NCBI GenBank assembly: GCA_015233565.1
Contig: JADFXM010000010.1
Location: 107,449 to 171,448, forward strand
Origin: Candidatus Rifleibacteriota bacterium
Lineage (GTDB): Bacteria > Muiribacteriota > Ozemobacteria > Ozemobacterales > Ozemobacteraceae
Reading direction: 5' to 3'
DNA: 64,000 nt
Part shown: positions 52,606-60,863 of the stretch, piece after piece
How the letters are laid out: each line of letters begins with the position of its first letter
How positions within the stretch are numbered: the stretch's first letter is position 1
Position numbers and translations under genes: made by a program
Notes under the pieces: model-generated
Databases searched by the model: none
Told to the model about the DNA's origin: nothing
What the model saw: the letters and a program-made list of their open reading frames with translations, nothing else

Positions 52606-53973
52606 ATGAATTTATTTTTAAAGAATGTTTCTTTCTTCTGGGAAGGCGGATCTGAGCCTTTAAGAGAAAACGTTTCAATTTTAATTGAAGGGACAAAAAT
52701 AAAGGAAGTCGGACCAGAAGCTGAAGTTTCCAAAAAAGCTGCAGGAGCCAGAAATATTTATTGTGATGGACTAGTTATTATTCCGGGGTTGGTCAACACC
52801 CACCATCATTTTTATCAAACTTTAACAAGAAATCTTCCGAAAGTTCAAAATGCTGAACTGTTTGAGTGGTTGATTAATCTTTATCCAATTTGGGCGAATT
52901 TTACTCCTGAAGATTTCAAGCTTTCGACAACGATAGCATCCCTGGAACTACTCGAAAGTGGCTGTACTACAGCTGTTGATCACTCCTATTTAGTTCCACA
53001 GGGACAAGCTATTATTTATCAAAGGCAAATTGAAGCTGCAAAACAAACTGGTCTCCGTTTTCACCTGTGTCGGGGAAGCATGTCAAGATCGAAAAAAGAC
53101 GGTGGATTGCCTCCGGATTCGGTTGTTCAAACCGAAGATACTATTATGCAGGAAACAAAGGAACTCGTTTCTCACTATCATCAATTTCAGAGTGGTGGAA
53201 TGATACGAATTATTGTTGCCCCCTGTTCACCTTTTTCCGTTACGCCGGAATTGATGATCGAAGCAAAAAAATACGCAAACTCAAAAGGATTGAAGGCCCA
53301 CACTCATCTTGCAGAAACTAAGGATGAAGAAAATTACTGTATTAGGGAATATGGTTGCCGTCCTTTCGAATTAATGGAGAAATATAATTGGATGGATAAA
53401 AATTCGTTTTTTGCACATTCCATCCATTTTTCCCAAGAAGAAATCACACGCATGGGAGAAGCAAAGGGGGGAGTGGCTCATTGCCCCACTAGTAATATGC
53501 GTCTGGGGTCAGGAATTGCTCCAATTGTGGAGATGCATAAAGCCGGTGTTCCTATCGGATTGGCAGTTGATGGCTCTGCAAGTAATGATTGTTCCAATAT
53601 GATGCAGGAAGTTAGGCAATGTCTTCTTTTGCAACGGGTGTTGAAAGGGGCGAAATGTATTTCAGCCCTAGATGCGTTAAATTATGCTACTTCTGGTGGG
53701 GCACGAATCTTAGGGCGTGACGATATTGGCTATATAAAAGCTGGTTATGAGGCTGACCTTGTTGGATTTCCACTCGGCCGACTTAGACATGCTGGTGGCT
53801 CAAGTGATCCATTGGCCTCATTAGTTTTTTGCTCCGCTGACAAAGTCGATCTTTCGATTGTGAACGGGGAATTGTTAATTCATAAGGGAAAATTTACTCG
53901 TTTTTCCGATGAGGAAATTAATGAATTGCAGCAAAAACAAAATGAACGGGCGTTACAATTAGGAAAATTGTAA
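52606..53973 (+). CDS. 8-oxoguanine-deaminase / hydroxyatrazine-hydrolase-like amidohydrolase
   Basis: A 455-residue amidohydrolase-superfamily protein. Metal motifs: NTHHHFYQ (H65-67), HTHLAETKDE, FAHSIHF and the Asp in AVDGSASND. The segment VNTHHHFYQTLTRNLP, with WINLYPIW and the ESGCTTAVDHSYLVP loop, matches the 8-oxoguanine deaminase/AtzB branch, distinct from SsnA. It may deaminate 8-oxoguanine or a related purine; a role with the 9.6-15.8 kb cluster is inferred. AAGGAGAT precedes ATG. Confidence 0.87.
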   Translation: MNLFLKNVSFFWEGGSEPLRENVSILIEGTKIKEVGPEAEVSKKAAGARNIYCDGLVIIPGLVNTHHHFYQTLTRNLPKVQNAELFEWLINLYPIWANFTPEDFKLSTTIASLELLESGCTTAVDHSYLVPQGQAIIYQRQIEAAKQTGLRFHLCRGSMSRSKKDGGLPPDSVVQTEDTIMQETKELVSHYHQFQSGGMIRIIVAPCSPFSVTPELMIEAKKYANSKGLKAHTHLAETKDEENYCIREYGCRPFELMEKYNWMDKNSFFAHSIHFSQEEITRMGEAKGGVAHCPTSNMRLGSGIAPIVEMHKAGVPIGLAVDGSASNDCSNMMQEVRQCLLLQRVLKGAKCISALDALNYATSGGARILGRDDIGYIKAGYEADLVGFPLGRLRHAGGSSDPLASLVFCSADKVDLSIVNGELLIHKGKFTRFSDEEINELQQKQNERALQLGKL

Positions 53974-54174
53974 TTTGCGATAATTTATCAAGTGTGGTAC
54001 AAGATCTGTGCACTTCTGAAAGAATGACTTAATTTTGAAAGAACAACTTTTCAAAAAAGGAATTTTGAATTTGAAACGTTTTTTTCAATTTTTGAAATGG
54101 ACTTTCGACATTCTTTCCTGGCAATCTTGAGAAATTTTCTTGAAAGGCAATTAAAAGGCATTTCTAATTTATCT

Positions 54175-54420
54175 TAAAGCGAAACCTGCCAAAAAGAGAG
54201 GTTGCCCGCTAACGTTGAGCTGTGAAGAGTGGGACGATTGCGGCTAGTGTCACATATCTCAACTAACGTGCGCGTCCTTTTTTGCTTGGGCGACTGTTCT
54301 GAGGAGCGATGGCAATTAGCCCTCACGAGATCGAACTGGAACTGAGCATAGAAAGGGTGCAAAAAGGTGTCCGAAGGCTAATACCAAAAACAGGCCTAAG
54401 TCAACCTTTGATAAAGTGTG
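54175..54420. other. GC-richer non-coding island of unknown nature
   Basis: Bases 54175-54360 are clearly more GC-rich than the surroundings and carry several short hairpins (AACCT/AGGTT near 54184; GTTGAGCTGTG and CACATATCTCAAC near 54215-54270). It could encode a structured RNA or be a relic of an element. A 62-codon ORF starting at 54309 has a ribosome-like GAGGAG only two bases away and no family that I can name. Confidence 0.35.
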
Positions 54421-54555
54421 AAATATTTGCTGAAGGCAGAAGTGAAAATTATCAAAATTTTGTTTCAGCGATGTTCTTAATTGTTGTATTTTTATGAATC
54501 ATTTTATTTTTCAAGACCTATGAGTTGCTGCTATTCAAAATAAATGGACAAAGGA

Positions 54556-54666
54556 GGCTTTTGCAAAATTAGCAGACTCTCATTTGAAAAAAAATTCACA
54601 ATACTGGCTGTCATTGAATTGCTTTCTGGCTATTATGCAAAAATTAGAAAAAACTGCAAGAAGCTC
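54556..54666. repeat. Dispersed repeat family B, copy 3
   Basis: 111 bases ending GCAAGAAGCTC, about 28 bases before the MFS start codon. It may carry part of the MFS promoter region. Confidence 0.85.
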
Positions 54667-54694
54667 AAAGGTTTTCTTTTTCAACCAATAGGAA

Positions 54695-55885
54695 ATGTTT
54701 CCATTATTAAATAAAGTTCCAGTACAAGATCGAAAAGTTTTTATCATCGATTCCCTTTCTGGTGCTTACTATGGGATGTTCATGGGTTTTTTCTACCCAT
54801 TTGTTCCCTTGATTCTCAAAAAAATGAATGCGTCCCCACTTCAGATGGGTTTGTGCATGGGGATCCCTTTCTTTGCTGCAATGCTTTCCCTCCCAGTTTT
54901 AAAACTTTTCAATGGGTTTAAAGCTATCAATCTGGTTGCATTTCCAACAATGCTTTTTCGGCCCATTGTTTTGTTAATTGCTTTGTTTACCGATCCGTGG
55001 GCTATCCTTGCGGTTTTTATGGCAAATCAGTTTATCGAAATGGCGACAACTCCTGCCTATACAAGATTGTTAAGAGAGATGTACTCAAACGCTGGAAGAA
55101 GCTCTGCAATGGGGTATGTCAGATCCTACCAAGCAGTTTGTCAAATTTTAGGTTCCGTTCTCAGTGGGCTTTTAATTGATAATGGAAATGGAGTTCTAGC
55201 TTTTTTCCTTGCTGGATCGGCAGGGCTCATTTCTTCAATTAACTTCTTGAGAATTATGCCTCAAAGCTTCTCGCCGGTTTTTAATTCAAAGAACTTTAAC
55301 CTTCTTGATGCTGGAAAAGCTTTTAAAGAAAATCTCCCTTTTCTCTGGTTAAACCTGACTATTATGCTATATGGTTTTGGAAATCTAATTGTGAATGCCA
55401 TTCTTCCAAACTTTTTAGTGGAAAAGTTCGAAATTTCCCATTTTCAACTAGGATCTCTAACTGCTGTGACGAATTTTTCTCTTGTACTTTCCTATGCCTT
55501 TTTAGGACGTTTTACTGGTAGAAGAGGTCCACAAAGAGGGCTTTTTCTTTCGTTTATGTGGGGAATTTTTATTCCTTGGCTTTTCATTTTTTCGCCGAAT
55601 ACCAATTTTCTTGCTTTCCCATATTTTCTTCTGGGAATCCAAAATGCTGGTTTTGATTTGACCTGGCCCCAACTATTGATTAAAAATGTTGAACAGGATT
55701 CAATTCCAACTTATACTGCTGTATATTTATTTTTGATGGGAATAAGGGGTGTATTGGCTTCCCTTGTTGGAAATCTTTTCTATCCATCATTGGGAGGCAA
55801 TTTTTTCCTGGTTTTTGCAGGGATTTTTATGATTTTAGGGCTTATTTTAGGGCTGTTTTCAAGAAAAAGTTGGGAAGGGAAATGA
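54695..55885 (+). CDS. Major facilitator superfamily transporter
   Basis: A 396-residue protein with about 12 membrane helices. Features: DSLSGAYYGMFMGFFYPFVP (TM1), a central loop with the RIMPQSFSPVFNSK segment, and LGRFTGRRGPQRG in the loop between TM8 and TM9. There is no visible domain to fix the substrate; an export or sugar/drug role is possible. TAGGAA precedes ATG closely. Its stop overlaps the uvrC start (ATGA), so the two may be translated together. Confidence 0.85.
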   Translation: MFPLLNKVPVQDRKVFIIDSLSGAYYGMFMGFFYPFVPLILKKMNASPLQMGLCMGIPFFAAMLSLPVLKLFNGFKAINLVAFPTMLFRPIVLLIALFTDPWAILAVFMANQFIEMATTPAYTRLLREMYSNAGRSSAMGYVRSYQAVCQILGSVLSGLLIDNGNGVLAFFLAGSAGLISSINFLRIMPQSFSPVFNSKNFNLLDAGKAFKENLPFLWLNLTIMLYGFGNLIVNAILPNFLVEKFEISHFQLGSLTAVTNFSLVLSYAFLGRFTGRRGPQRGLFLSFMWGIFIPWLFIFSPNTNFLAFPYFLLGIQNAGFDLTWPQLLIKNVEQDSIPTYTAVYLFLMGIRGVLASLVGNLFYPSLGGNFFLVFAGIFMILGLILGLFSRKSWEGK

Positions 55886-57699
55886 TTGAAAAGGAAGATT
55901 TGAAATTATTTTTGGCTCACCTCCCCGGAAAACCTGGGGTTTACATAATGCAGGATTCCAATGATCAAATAATTTACGTTGGAAAATCCAAACACCTGAA
56001 AAAACGTGTTTCTTCCTATTTTAAAGTAAATAAACGAAATGATAAAACTTCGAGACTTGTTTTTTTGATAAAAAAAATCGATTTTATTGTGACAAATAAT
56101 GAAATCGAAGCCCTAATTCTTGAAAACAACCTAATAAAAAAACATAAACCACGATTTAATGTACAGCTTAAAGATAGCAAGACCCACCCCTATTTGGTTG
56201 TTACTTTGAAAGAAGATTTTCCGCGAATTTTGAAAGTCCGTAAAATTTTTTACGGTGATGGAAACAGATATTTTGGCCCTTTTCCAGATGAATCAGGTTT
56301 GAGATTTATTCTTGAAATTCTTGGAAAATCGTTCAAATTATGCACATGCAATTCACCGATAGATTCCAAAAAGAATAGAAATAGACCATGCTTAAAATAC
56401 TCTCTTGGCTTATGCAAAGGCCCTTGTCTAGGTGTGATCACTAAAGAGGAGTATTCTAATTTCGTTAAAGGTGCTCTTGGCTTTTTAAGCGGAAAAAGAA
56501 ACCCTGATACCGAGGCGATGAAAAAAAGAATGGCAGAATTGTCCTCTCATTTTCGGTTTGAAGAAGCCGCCGAAATGAGGGATACTATTTTTGCAATTGA
56601 GAGCTTTTTTACGAAACAGAAAGTCGAAATGCCAAAGCCTTTTAATAACGACTTCTGGGGAATTTCAGAAAGTTCAGATCATCTTGTTGCCAGTGTTTTT
56701 TTTGTCCGAGGTGGAAAGTTACTGGGAAATAGAGTAATCCACGTTGAAAGAACCTCTGGCAATTCATCAGAAGAAATATTCGGCGACATATTTTTCCAAT
56801 TTTATGAAAAAAATTTAATTCCCAAAACAATTTTTGCTGCAAAGAAGCCAAAACCTTTTGAAGCGATTTTGAGTTTTTTGAAATCTAAATCCGGAAAAAA
56901 TGTCCGAATCGGAAATTTAAAATCCGGAGCACGGAAAAGATTGCTTGATTTGGCTCAGGAAAATGCTGTCGAAGTTTTGAGAAACATCAAATCGGAAGAG
57001 CAACCCAGGGTTGCTGAAGGTATTATTGAACTTGAGAAGAGCCTAGAATTGAAAAAAACTCCGTGGAGAATAGAATGTATAGATATTTCTCACCTCCAAG
57101 GAACTGATTGTGTGGCATCTCTCGTCGTATTTTTTAATGGTTCCCCAAAGAAATCAGAATACAGAAGATTTCATATCCGAGATGTTTCCGGTATTGATGA
57201 TCCCGCCTCAATTCGCGAGGTATTGGATCGAAGATTAAAACGCTTGTTAAAAGAAAAATCCATGTTACCTGACCTTATTATTGTCGATGGTGGAGCGGGT
57301 CAGGTAAGTTCTGCAAAAAAGGCACTTGATGAAAACGGGGTAGACATTCCACTTTTTGGGTTGGCAAAAAGAGAAGAAATTCTACACTCGGTTGATCATC
57401 GACAAATCAAATTGCCGCTTGCATCCCACAGTTTAAAGATACTTGTTCACTTAAGAGATGAAGCCCATCGCTTTGCCAACAGTTTTCAGAGTCAAACTCG
57501 CTCTAAAAGAGTAATACGCTCTGCATTGCTCTCTTTGCCAGGAGTGGGGATGAAAACGATTCAAAAAATACTTTCGATTTTTGGCTCATTGCAAAACGTT
57601 TCAAAAGTTTCTTTCCAGGAATTTAAAGAAAAAACAGGAATTCGGGAAAAATTGGCCGAGTTGATTTTCAATTCAATAAAGACAAAATCTGTTTCATGA
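55882..57699 (+). CDS. uvrC: UvrABC nuclease subunit UvrC
   Basis: UvrC makes both incisions in nucleotide-excision repair. The 605-residue protein has the GIY-YIG domain (GVYIM near 19, IYVGKS near 31), a Cys-rich region (LCTCNSPID...CLKYSLGLCKGPC near 150-185) with four Cys that may bind an iron-sulfur cluster, the UVR motif (MKKRMAELSSHFRFEEAAEMRDTI near 210), the RNase-H-like domain (IECIDISHLQGTD, LIIVDGGAGQ) and a C-terminal HhH2. ATG at 55882 overlaps the MFS stop; a TTG at 55870 is a less likely start. Confidence 0.95.
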   Translation: MIEKEDLKLFLAHLPGKPGVYIMQDSNDQIIYVGKSKHLKKRVSSYFKVNKRNDKTSRLVFLIKKIDFIVTNNEIEALILENNLIKKHKPRFNVQLKDSKTHPYLVVTLKEDFPRILKVRKIFYGDGNRYFGPFPDESGLRFILEILGKSFKLCTCNSPIDSKKNRNRPCLKYSLGLCKGPCLGVITKEEYSNFVKGALGFLSGKRNPDTEAMKKRMAELSSHFRFEEAAEMRDTIFAIESFFTKQKVEMPKPFNNDFWGISESSDHLVASVFFVRGGKLLGNRVIHVERTSGNSSEEIFGDIFFQFYEKNLIPKTIFAAKKPKPFEAILSFLKSKSGKNVRIGNLKSGARKRLLDLAQENAVEVLRNIKSEEQPRVAEGIIELEKSLELKKTPWRIECIDISHLQGTDCVASLVVFFNGSPKKSEYRRFHIRDVSGIDDPASIREVLDRRLKRLLKEKSMLPDLIIVDGGAGQVSSAKKALDENGVDIPLFGLAKREEILHSVDHRQIKLPLASHSLKILVHLRDEAHRFANSFQSQTRSKRVIRSALLSLPGVGMKTIQKILSIFGSLQNVSKVSFQEFKEKTGIREKLAELIFNSIKTKSVS

Positions 57700-58102
57700 A
57701 TTGATTCTGCTATTCCACCCGCATTGAATGCATGTTGGTTGAGTATTGTCAATGGGTGGCAACAAATTTTGATTTTTTGAAAAATCTCAATTTCAGAATT
57801 CCTGGTATCGATAGTTTGCATTTTCTTGGAAAATAGCTTCAAAAGATATTTTCCTGATTTTGGAATACTTTTTGATTGAATTTTTTCTGAGACCAACATT
57901 CACAAAAATAAATCAGAAGATGCCTTCCAAAGCAATTTGGTGATTCATTAATCGAAAAATGGTATCAAATTTAAATCCCCGAGATTGGGATGTCTGAATT
58001 TAAATCCCCGAGGCTGGGAAATATGAATTTAGGAATTTTTTCACTTTAATAAGATGACCAGAAGCCAGATAGGTAAATCAAGAGATAATGGGACAAATTT
58101 AA
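57700..58102. other. Spacer with a short tandem repeat
   Basis: About 400 bases between uvrC and the broken MFS gene. Besides the 29-bp repeat at 57968-58034 nothing else can be supported. A minus-strand 112-codon ORF here overlaps uvrC and looks like an antisense shadow. Confidence 0.5.
57968..58034. repeat. 29-bp tandem repeat, about 2.3 units
   Basis: Units start AATTTAAATCCCCGAG at 57968 and 57997, with a third start at 58026. Each unit has TCCC...GGGA short stem sequences. Confidence 0.7.
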
Positions 58103-59485
58103 ATGTTTGAAAATGCACCACCCTGGAAGAGAACCCTGAGATTTCTTTGGGTTGCTCAGTTAATTGCCATGTCAGGAATGAACATCATCACACCGTTTTG
58201 AGTGGAGCCAAATTATTTCATGGGAAAAATCAAGAATCTGATCAAATTCCTCAAGGGAGTAGGCAGAATCCACACACCTTCTGTTGAAAGGCTTTTCCTT
58301 TAGTCGCTAGCTTTTGTTTTTAGTGCTTTTCGCCCTAATTTATTTTGATCAAACTTCCATAAAATATCGTGCTCACGCTCATTTCTTCCATTTATTTTAA
58401 AGGAAATGGGTGTTTCAGATGATGCTCAATTAAGAATTTGGGTTGGAATCCTAATTTCAGTCAATTTTATGGTAGCGGCAATAATGTCCCCGATTTGGGG
58501 ATCCTTGGCTGATAAGTTTGGAAAGAAAGCAATGGTGCTCAGAGCGGTATTCGGAATCTCCATAACAGTTGGACTAATGAGCTTTGCGACAACACCTTGG
58601 CATCTTCTCTTTCTGAGAATATGTCAAGGATGTGTTGGTGGTTTCATTGCTTCATCTATTGCCCTCATGGCGAGCCTTTCTCCAAAGGAAATCATTGGAT
58701 ATTCCCTGGGAACTCTAAACTCAGCGATTTTGGCAGGGACTTTTGTTGGACCGCTTTTGGGGGGTGTATTCGCTGATTTTTTGGGTTTTCGAAATCTCTT
58801 TTTGTTTATTGGTGCATGCTGCTTTGTTAGTGGAATTTTGGTTGCCTGGAACGCGAATGATGCCCCATTAGGTGATCCGGAGACTCAAAAAAAGAAAAAA
58901 ATTGGATTTTTTGTTATAGTTGGTTTGATAAAGATAATTCCTGGGCTAGGGGTTATCTGTGCCGCACAAGTTTTAATAAACACTTCTTTAATGATGATAA
59001 ATCAAATTTTACCCCTCTTTACTCTGGAACTTTTAGGTAAAATAAACCTGATTACTAGTGCAGTAGGAATAATTACCGCTGCGTTAGGAATCCCATGTGT
59101 TCTTTTGGTGGCCAAGTGGGGAAAATTGAGTGATCGCATCGATTCGTCGAAGACTTTTTATCTCACAGCTTTTGGGATGAGTTTTGGGGCTATTCTTTTT
59201 ATTTTTTCCAAAGATTTTTTGAGCCTTGTTGGGACTCGCTTTTTTATGGGGATATTTTTGGCAGGATGCGCTACGTCATCTCAATCGCTTGTGGCAAAAA
59301 TTACCCCCGATGACAAAACAGCTTCTGGGTTGTCCCTTTTGTCTTCCTCCCAACTTATTGAAAATGCTACAGGTCCGCTATTAGCTGGATTTCTTTCCTC
59401 ACATTTGGGATTCAGGGCTGTCTTTTTTTGTTCTTTTTTAATGTTGTTTTCAGCGGGTGTGATTTGCTGGAAAAAACTGGGTTAA
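58103..59485 (+). pseudogene. MFS transporter gene interrupted after the first helix
   Basis: 58103-58198 encodes a typical MFS start (MFENAPPWKRTLRFLWVAQ, then SGMNIITPF), followed by a stop. The continuation, FLPFILKEMGVSDD and 11 further helices, resumes at about 58385. The joined sequence reads as one MFS protein, TPF-LPFILKEMGVSD, with MSPIWGSLADKFGKK after TM2. The downstream part has ATG at 58406, but its AAAGGA lies almost on the start, and TM1 would be lost. The gene also ends in GW... KKLG at the edge of an A-type repeat, so its C-terminus may be cut. Confidence 0.87.
58199..58384. mobile_element. 186-bp insertion in an MFS gene
   Basis: The insertion carries a TTT on both sides (58196-58198 and 58382-58384), a possible 3-bp target duplication, and imperfect inverted ends (TGAGTGGAGC at the left; GCTCACGCTCA at the right). 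It has stop codons in all frames of the host gene and encodes no recognisable protein, as expected of a non-autonomous element. Confidence 0.72.
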
Positions 59486-59614
59486 CGAGTCTGTCGAAAA
59501 ATTCCCATTTTTCATATTTTTATGTTCCGATTCAAATTTTCGCTTTGCTTTTTGGCGTCAACAGGGAGCCGCTTTGTACCGAACAAAATGTACCGAGATT
59601 GTTCGACAACTTCT
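59484..59614. repeat. Dispersed repeat family A, copy 1 of a tandem pair
   Basis: 131 bases, starting inside the stop codon of the MFS pseudogene. Ends: AACGAGTCTGTCGAAAAAT and TTCGACAACTTCT. Confidence 0.9.
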
Positions 59615-59746
59615 AACGAGTCTGCCGAAAAACACCCTGATTTTCATATTTTACTATACCCACACATTTTTTCGCCTCGCTTTTTGGCATCAACAGCGAG
59701 CCACTTTTTACCGGAAAAAATGTACCGAGATTTTTCGACAACTTCT
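59615..59746. repeat. Dispersed repeat family A, copy 2 of a tandem pair
   Basis: 132 bases abutting the previous copy, same orientation. Ends: AACGAGTCTGCCGAAAAA and TTTTTCGACAACTTCT. Confidence 0.9.
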
Positions 59747-59870
59747 AGCACCCAGAATGAACAACGAACATGTGAGTTTGCTAATTTCGATTGATAACAA
59801 AATTTGCACACCCACCACGCACCTGATCTATCCCAACTCATTCTGGGCAATAAGCAACGGTATTGAGGGC

Positions 59871-60428
59871 CTATCGGGCGAATTCTACTCCAATTTTATA
59901 TGCCCCTTCCAATAATCCTTTGTTTTCAATTGCTTTTTCGTGGCCCATGAACCCGCATCCAACGATATTATGTTCCACTAGAAAACCCAAATTTTTAAGG
60001 ATGTCTTTGACCGAATTAAAATACGGCACAAATGCCTTTTCATTGGGATTTCCCTGTGTGAACACAGTAATTGTTTTCTTCCCATCTCCAAGACGATGAG
60101 AAAAATCGTCATTCAAGAAACAATAGAACCTGTCTAACAGTAATTTAGTCTGACCGGTCATACCATACATATAGATTGGAGAACCCAAAACTATTCCATC
60201 ACTATTGGTAATGTCCTCAAAAACATTCTTGATATCATCTTTAACTGAACACCAGCGGTTTTTTCGGCAAAACATACATGCCTGACACCCTTTCACGTTC
60301 AGGGAGTTAAGGTGATACTCTGTGACTTCAGCTTTTTGCGACTTAATACCCTCGATAATTTGTTTCATAATAGTGCCTGTGTTTCCATTTTTATGGGGAC
60401 TGCCGAGAAAAGAAATAAATTTTTTCAT
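59871..60428 (-). CDS. Flavodoxin-fold NAD(P)H oxidoreductase with Cys pair
   Basis: A 185-residue protein of the NADPH-dependent FMN reductase/flavodoxin group. The FMN phosphate loop GSPHKNGNT (near 10), GCQACMFCRKNRWCSVKDD (three Cys, near 48-60), GIVLGSPIYMYGMTGQTKLLLDR (FMN-binding) and GCGFMGH are typical of the NAD(P)H-dependent 'iron-sulfur flavoprotein'-like subfamily. It may handle oxidative stress or quinone/azo reduction. GGAGGG precedes ATG at 60428. It stands alone, with a tandem A repeat beyond its stop. Confidence 0.85.
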   Translation of the reverse strand: MKKFISFLGSPHKNGNTGTIMKQIIEGIKSQKAEVTEYHLNSLNVKGCQACMFCRKNRWCSVKDDIKNVFEDITNSDGIVLGSPIYMYGMTGQTKLLLDRFYCFLNDDFSHRLGDGKKTITVFTQGNPNEKAFVPYFNSVKDILKNLGFLVEHNIVGCGFMGHEKAIENKGLLEGAYKIGVEFAR

Positions 60429-60443
60429 TTTGCCCTCCAGCAA

Positions 60444-60863
60444 ATTGTTAGTTTCAATTTCAAATTGGTCCGGGTTGCGTGATATAAAAACTTTTTTTAG
60501 TGTTTCAAAAAATTATTTAGAGTTTAACACCTGTTCTCTTTATTTGAAAACCGTGCAATTTAAGTTATTCCCAATGATGTATGTCACCTTTTTTTAGACT
60601 TTTTATTCTTTGTTTCTGACGACAATATTTCCTGGAAATGCTATTATAACATTGTTTGAAGTTGTGTGAAATTATACTGATTTAACAAAAAAAAATTAGG
60701 ATATAATAAGCTCATGAAACCTCAATTTGGAATAAAATTTGATACACTCTATAATGAAAATGTTGTCGAAAGCCAATTTATAAAATGTGCGAAACTTCAA
60801 TAACGCTAAATAAATTTTTTTTGAAAACAATATTCCCGGTAGATTCCAGAAAAGGAGAAATTT
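60444..60863. other. Spacer upstream of transketolase with a candidate -10 box
   Basis: About 420 bases. It contains a perfect TATAAT at 60702-60707, but the -35 partner is unclear. A 29-codon ORF at 60714-60803 has no strong ribosome site and is probably not real. Confidence 0.35.

Noticed and set aside
54200..54275. Integron attC-like inverted repeat
   Set aside because: GTTGAG...CTCAAC pairs, but the required outer core (GTTRRRY/RYYYAAC) does not fit and no integrase is near.
54175..54420. Group II intron fragment
   Set aside because: No domain V sequence or reverse-transcriptase ORF was found; only GC content and short stems hinted at it.
54309..54497. 62-codon ORF in the GC-rich island
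   Set aside because: GAGGAG lies only two bases before ATG, codon use is atypical, and no family is recognisable.
60714..60803. 29-codon ORF upstream of transketolase
   Set aside because: No good ribosome site and no similarity to known leader peptides.
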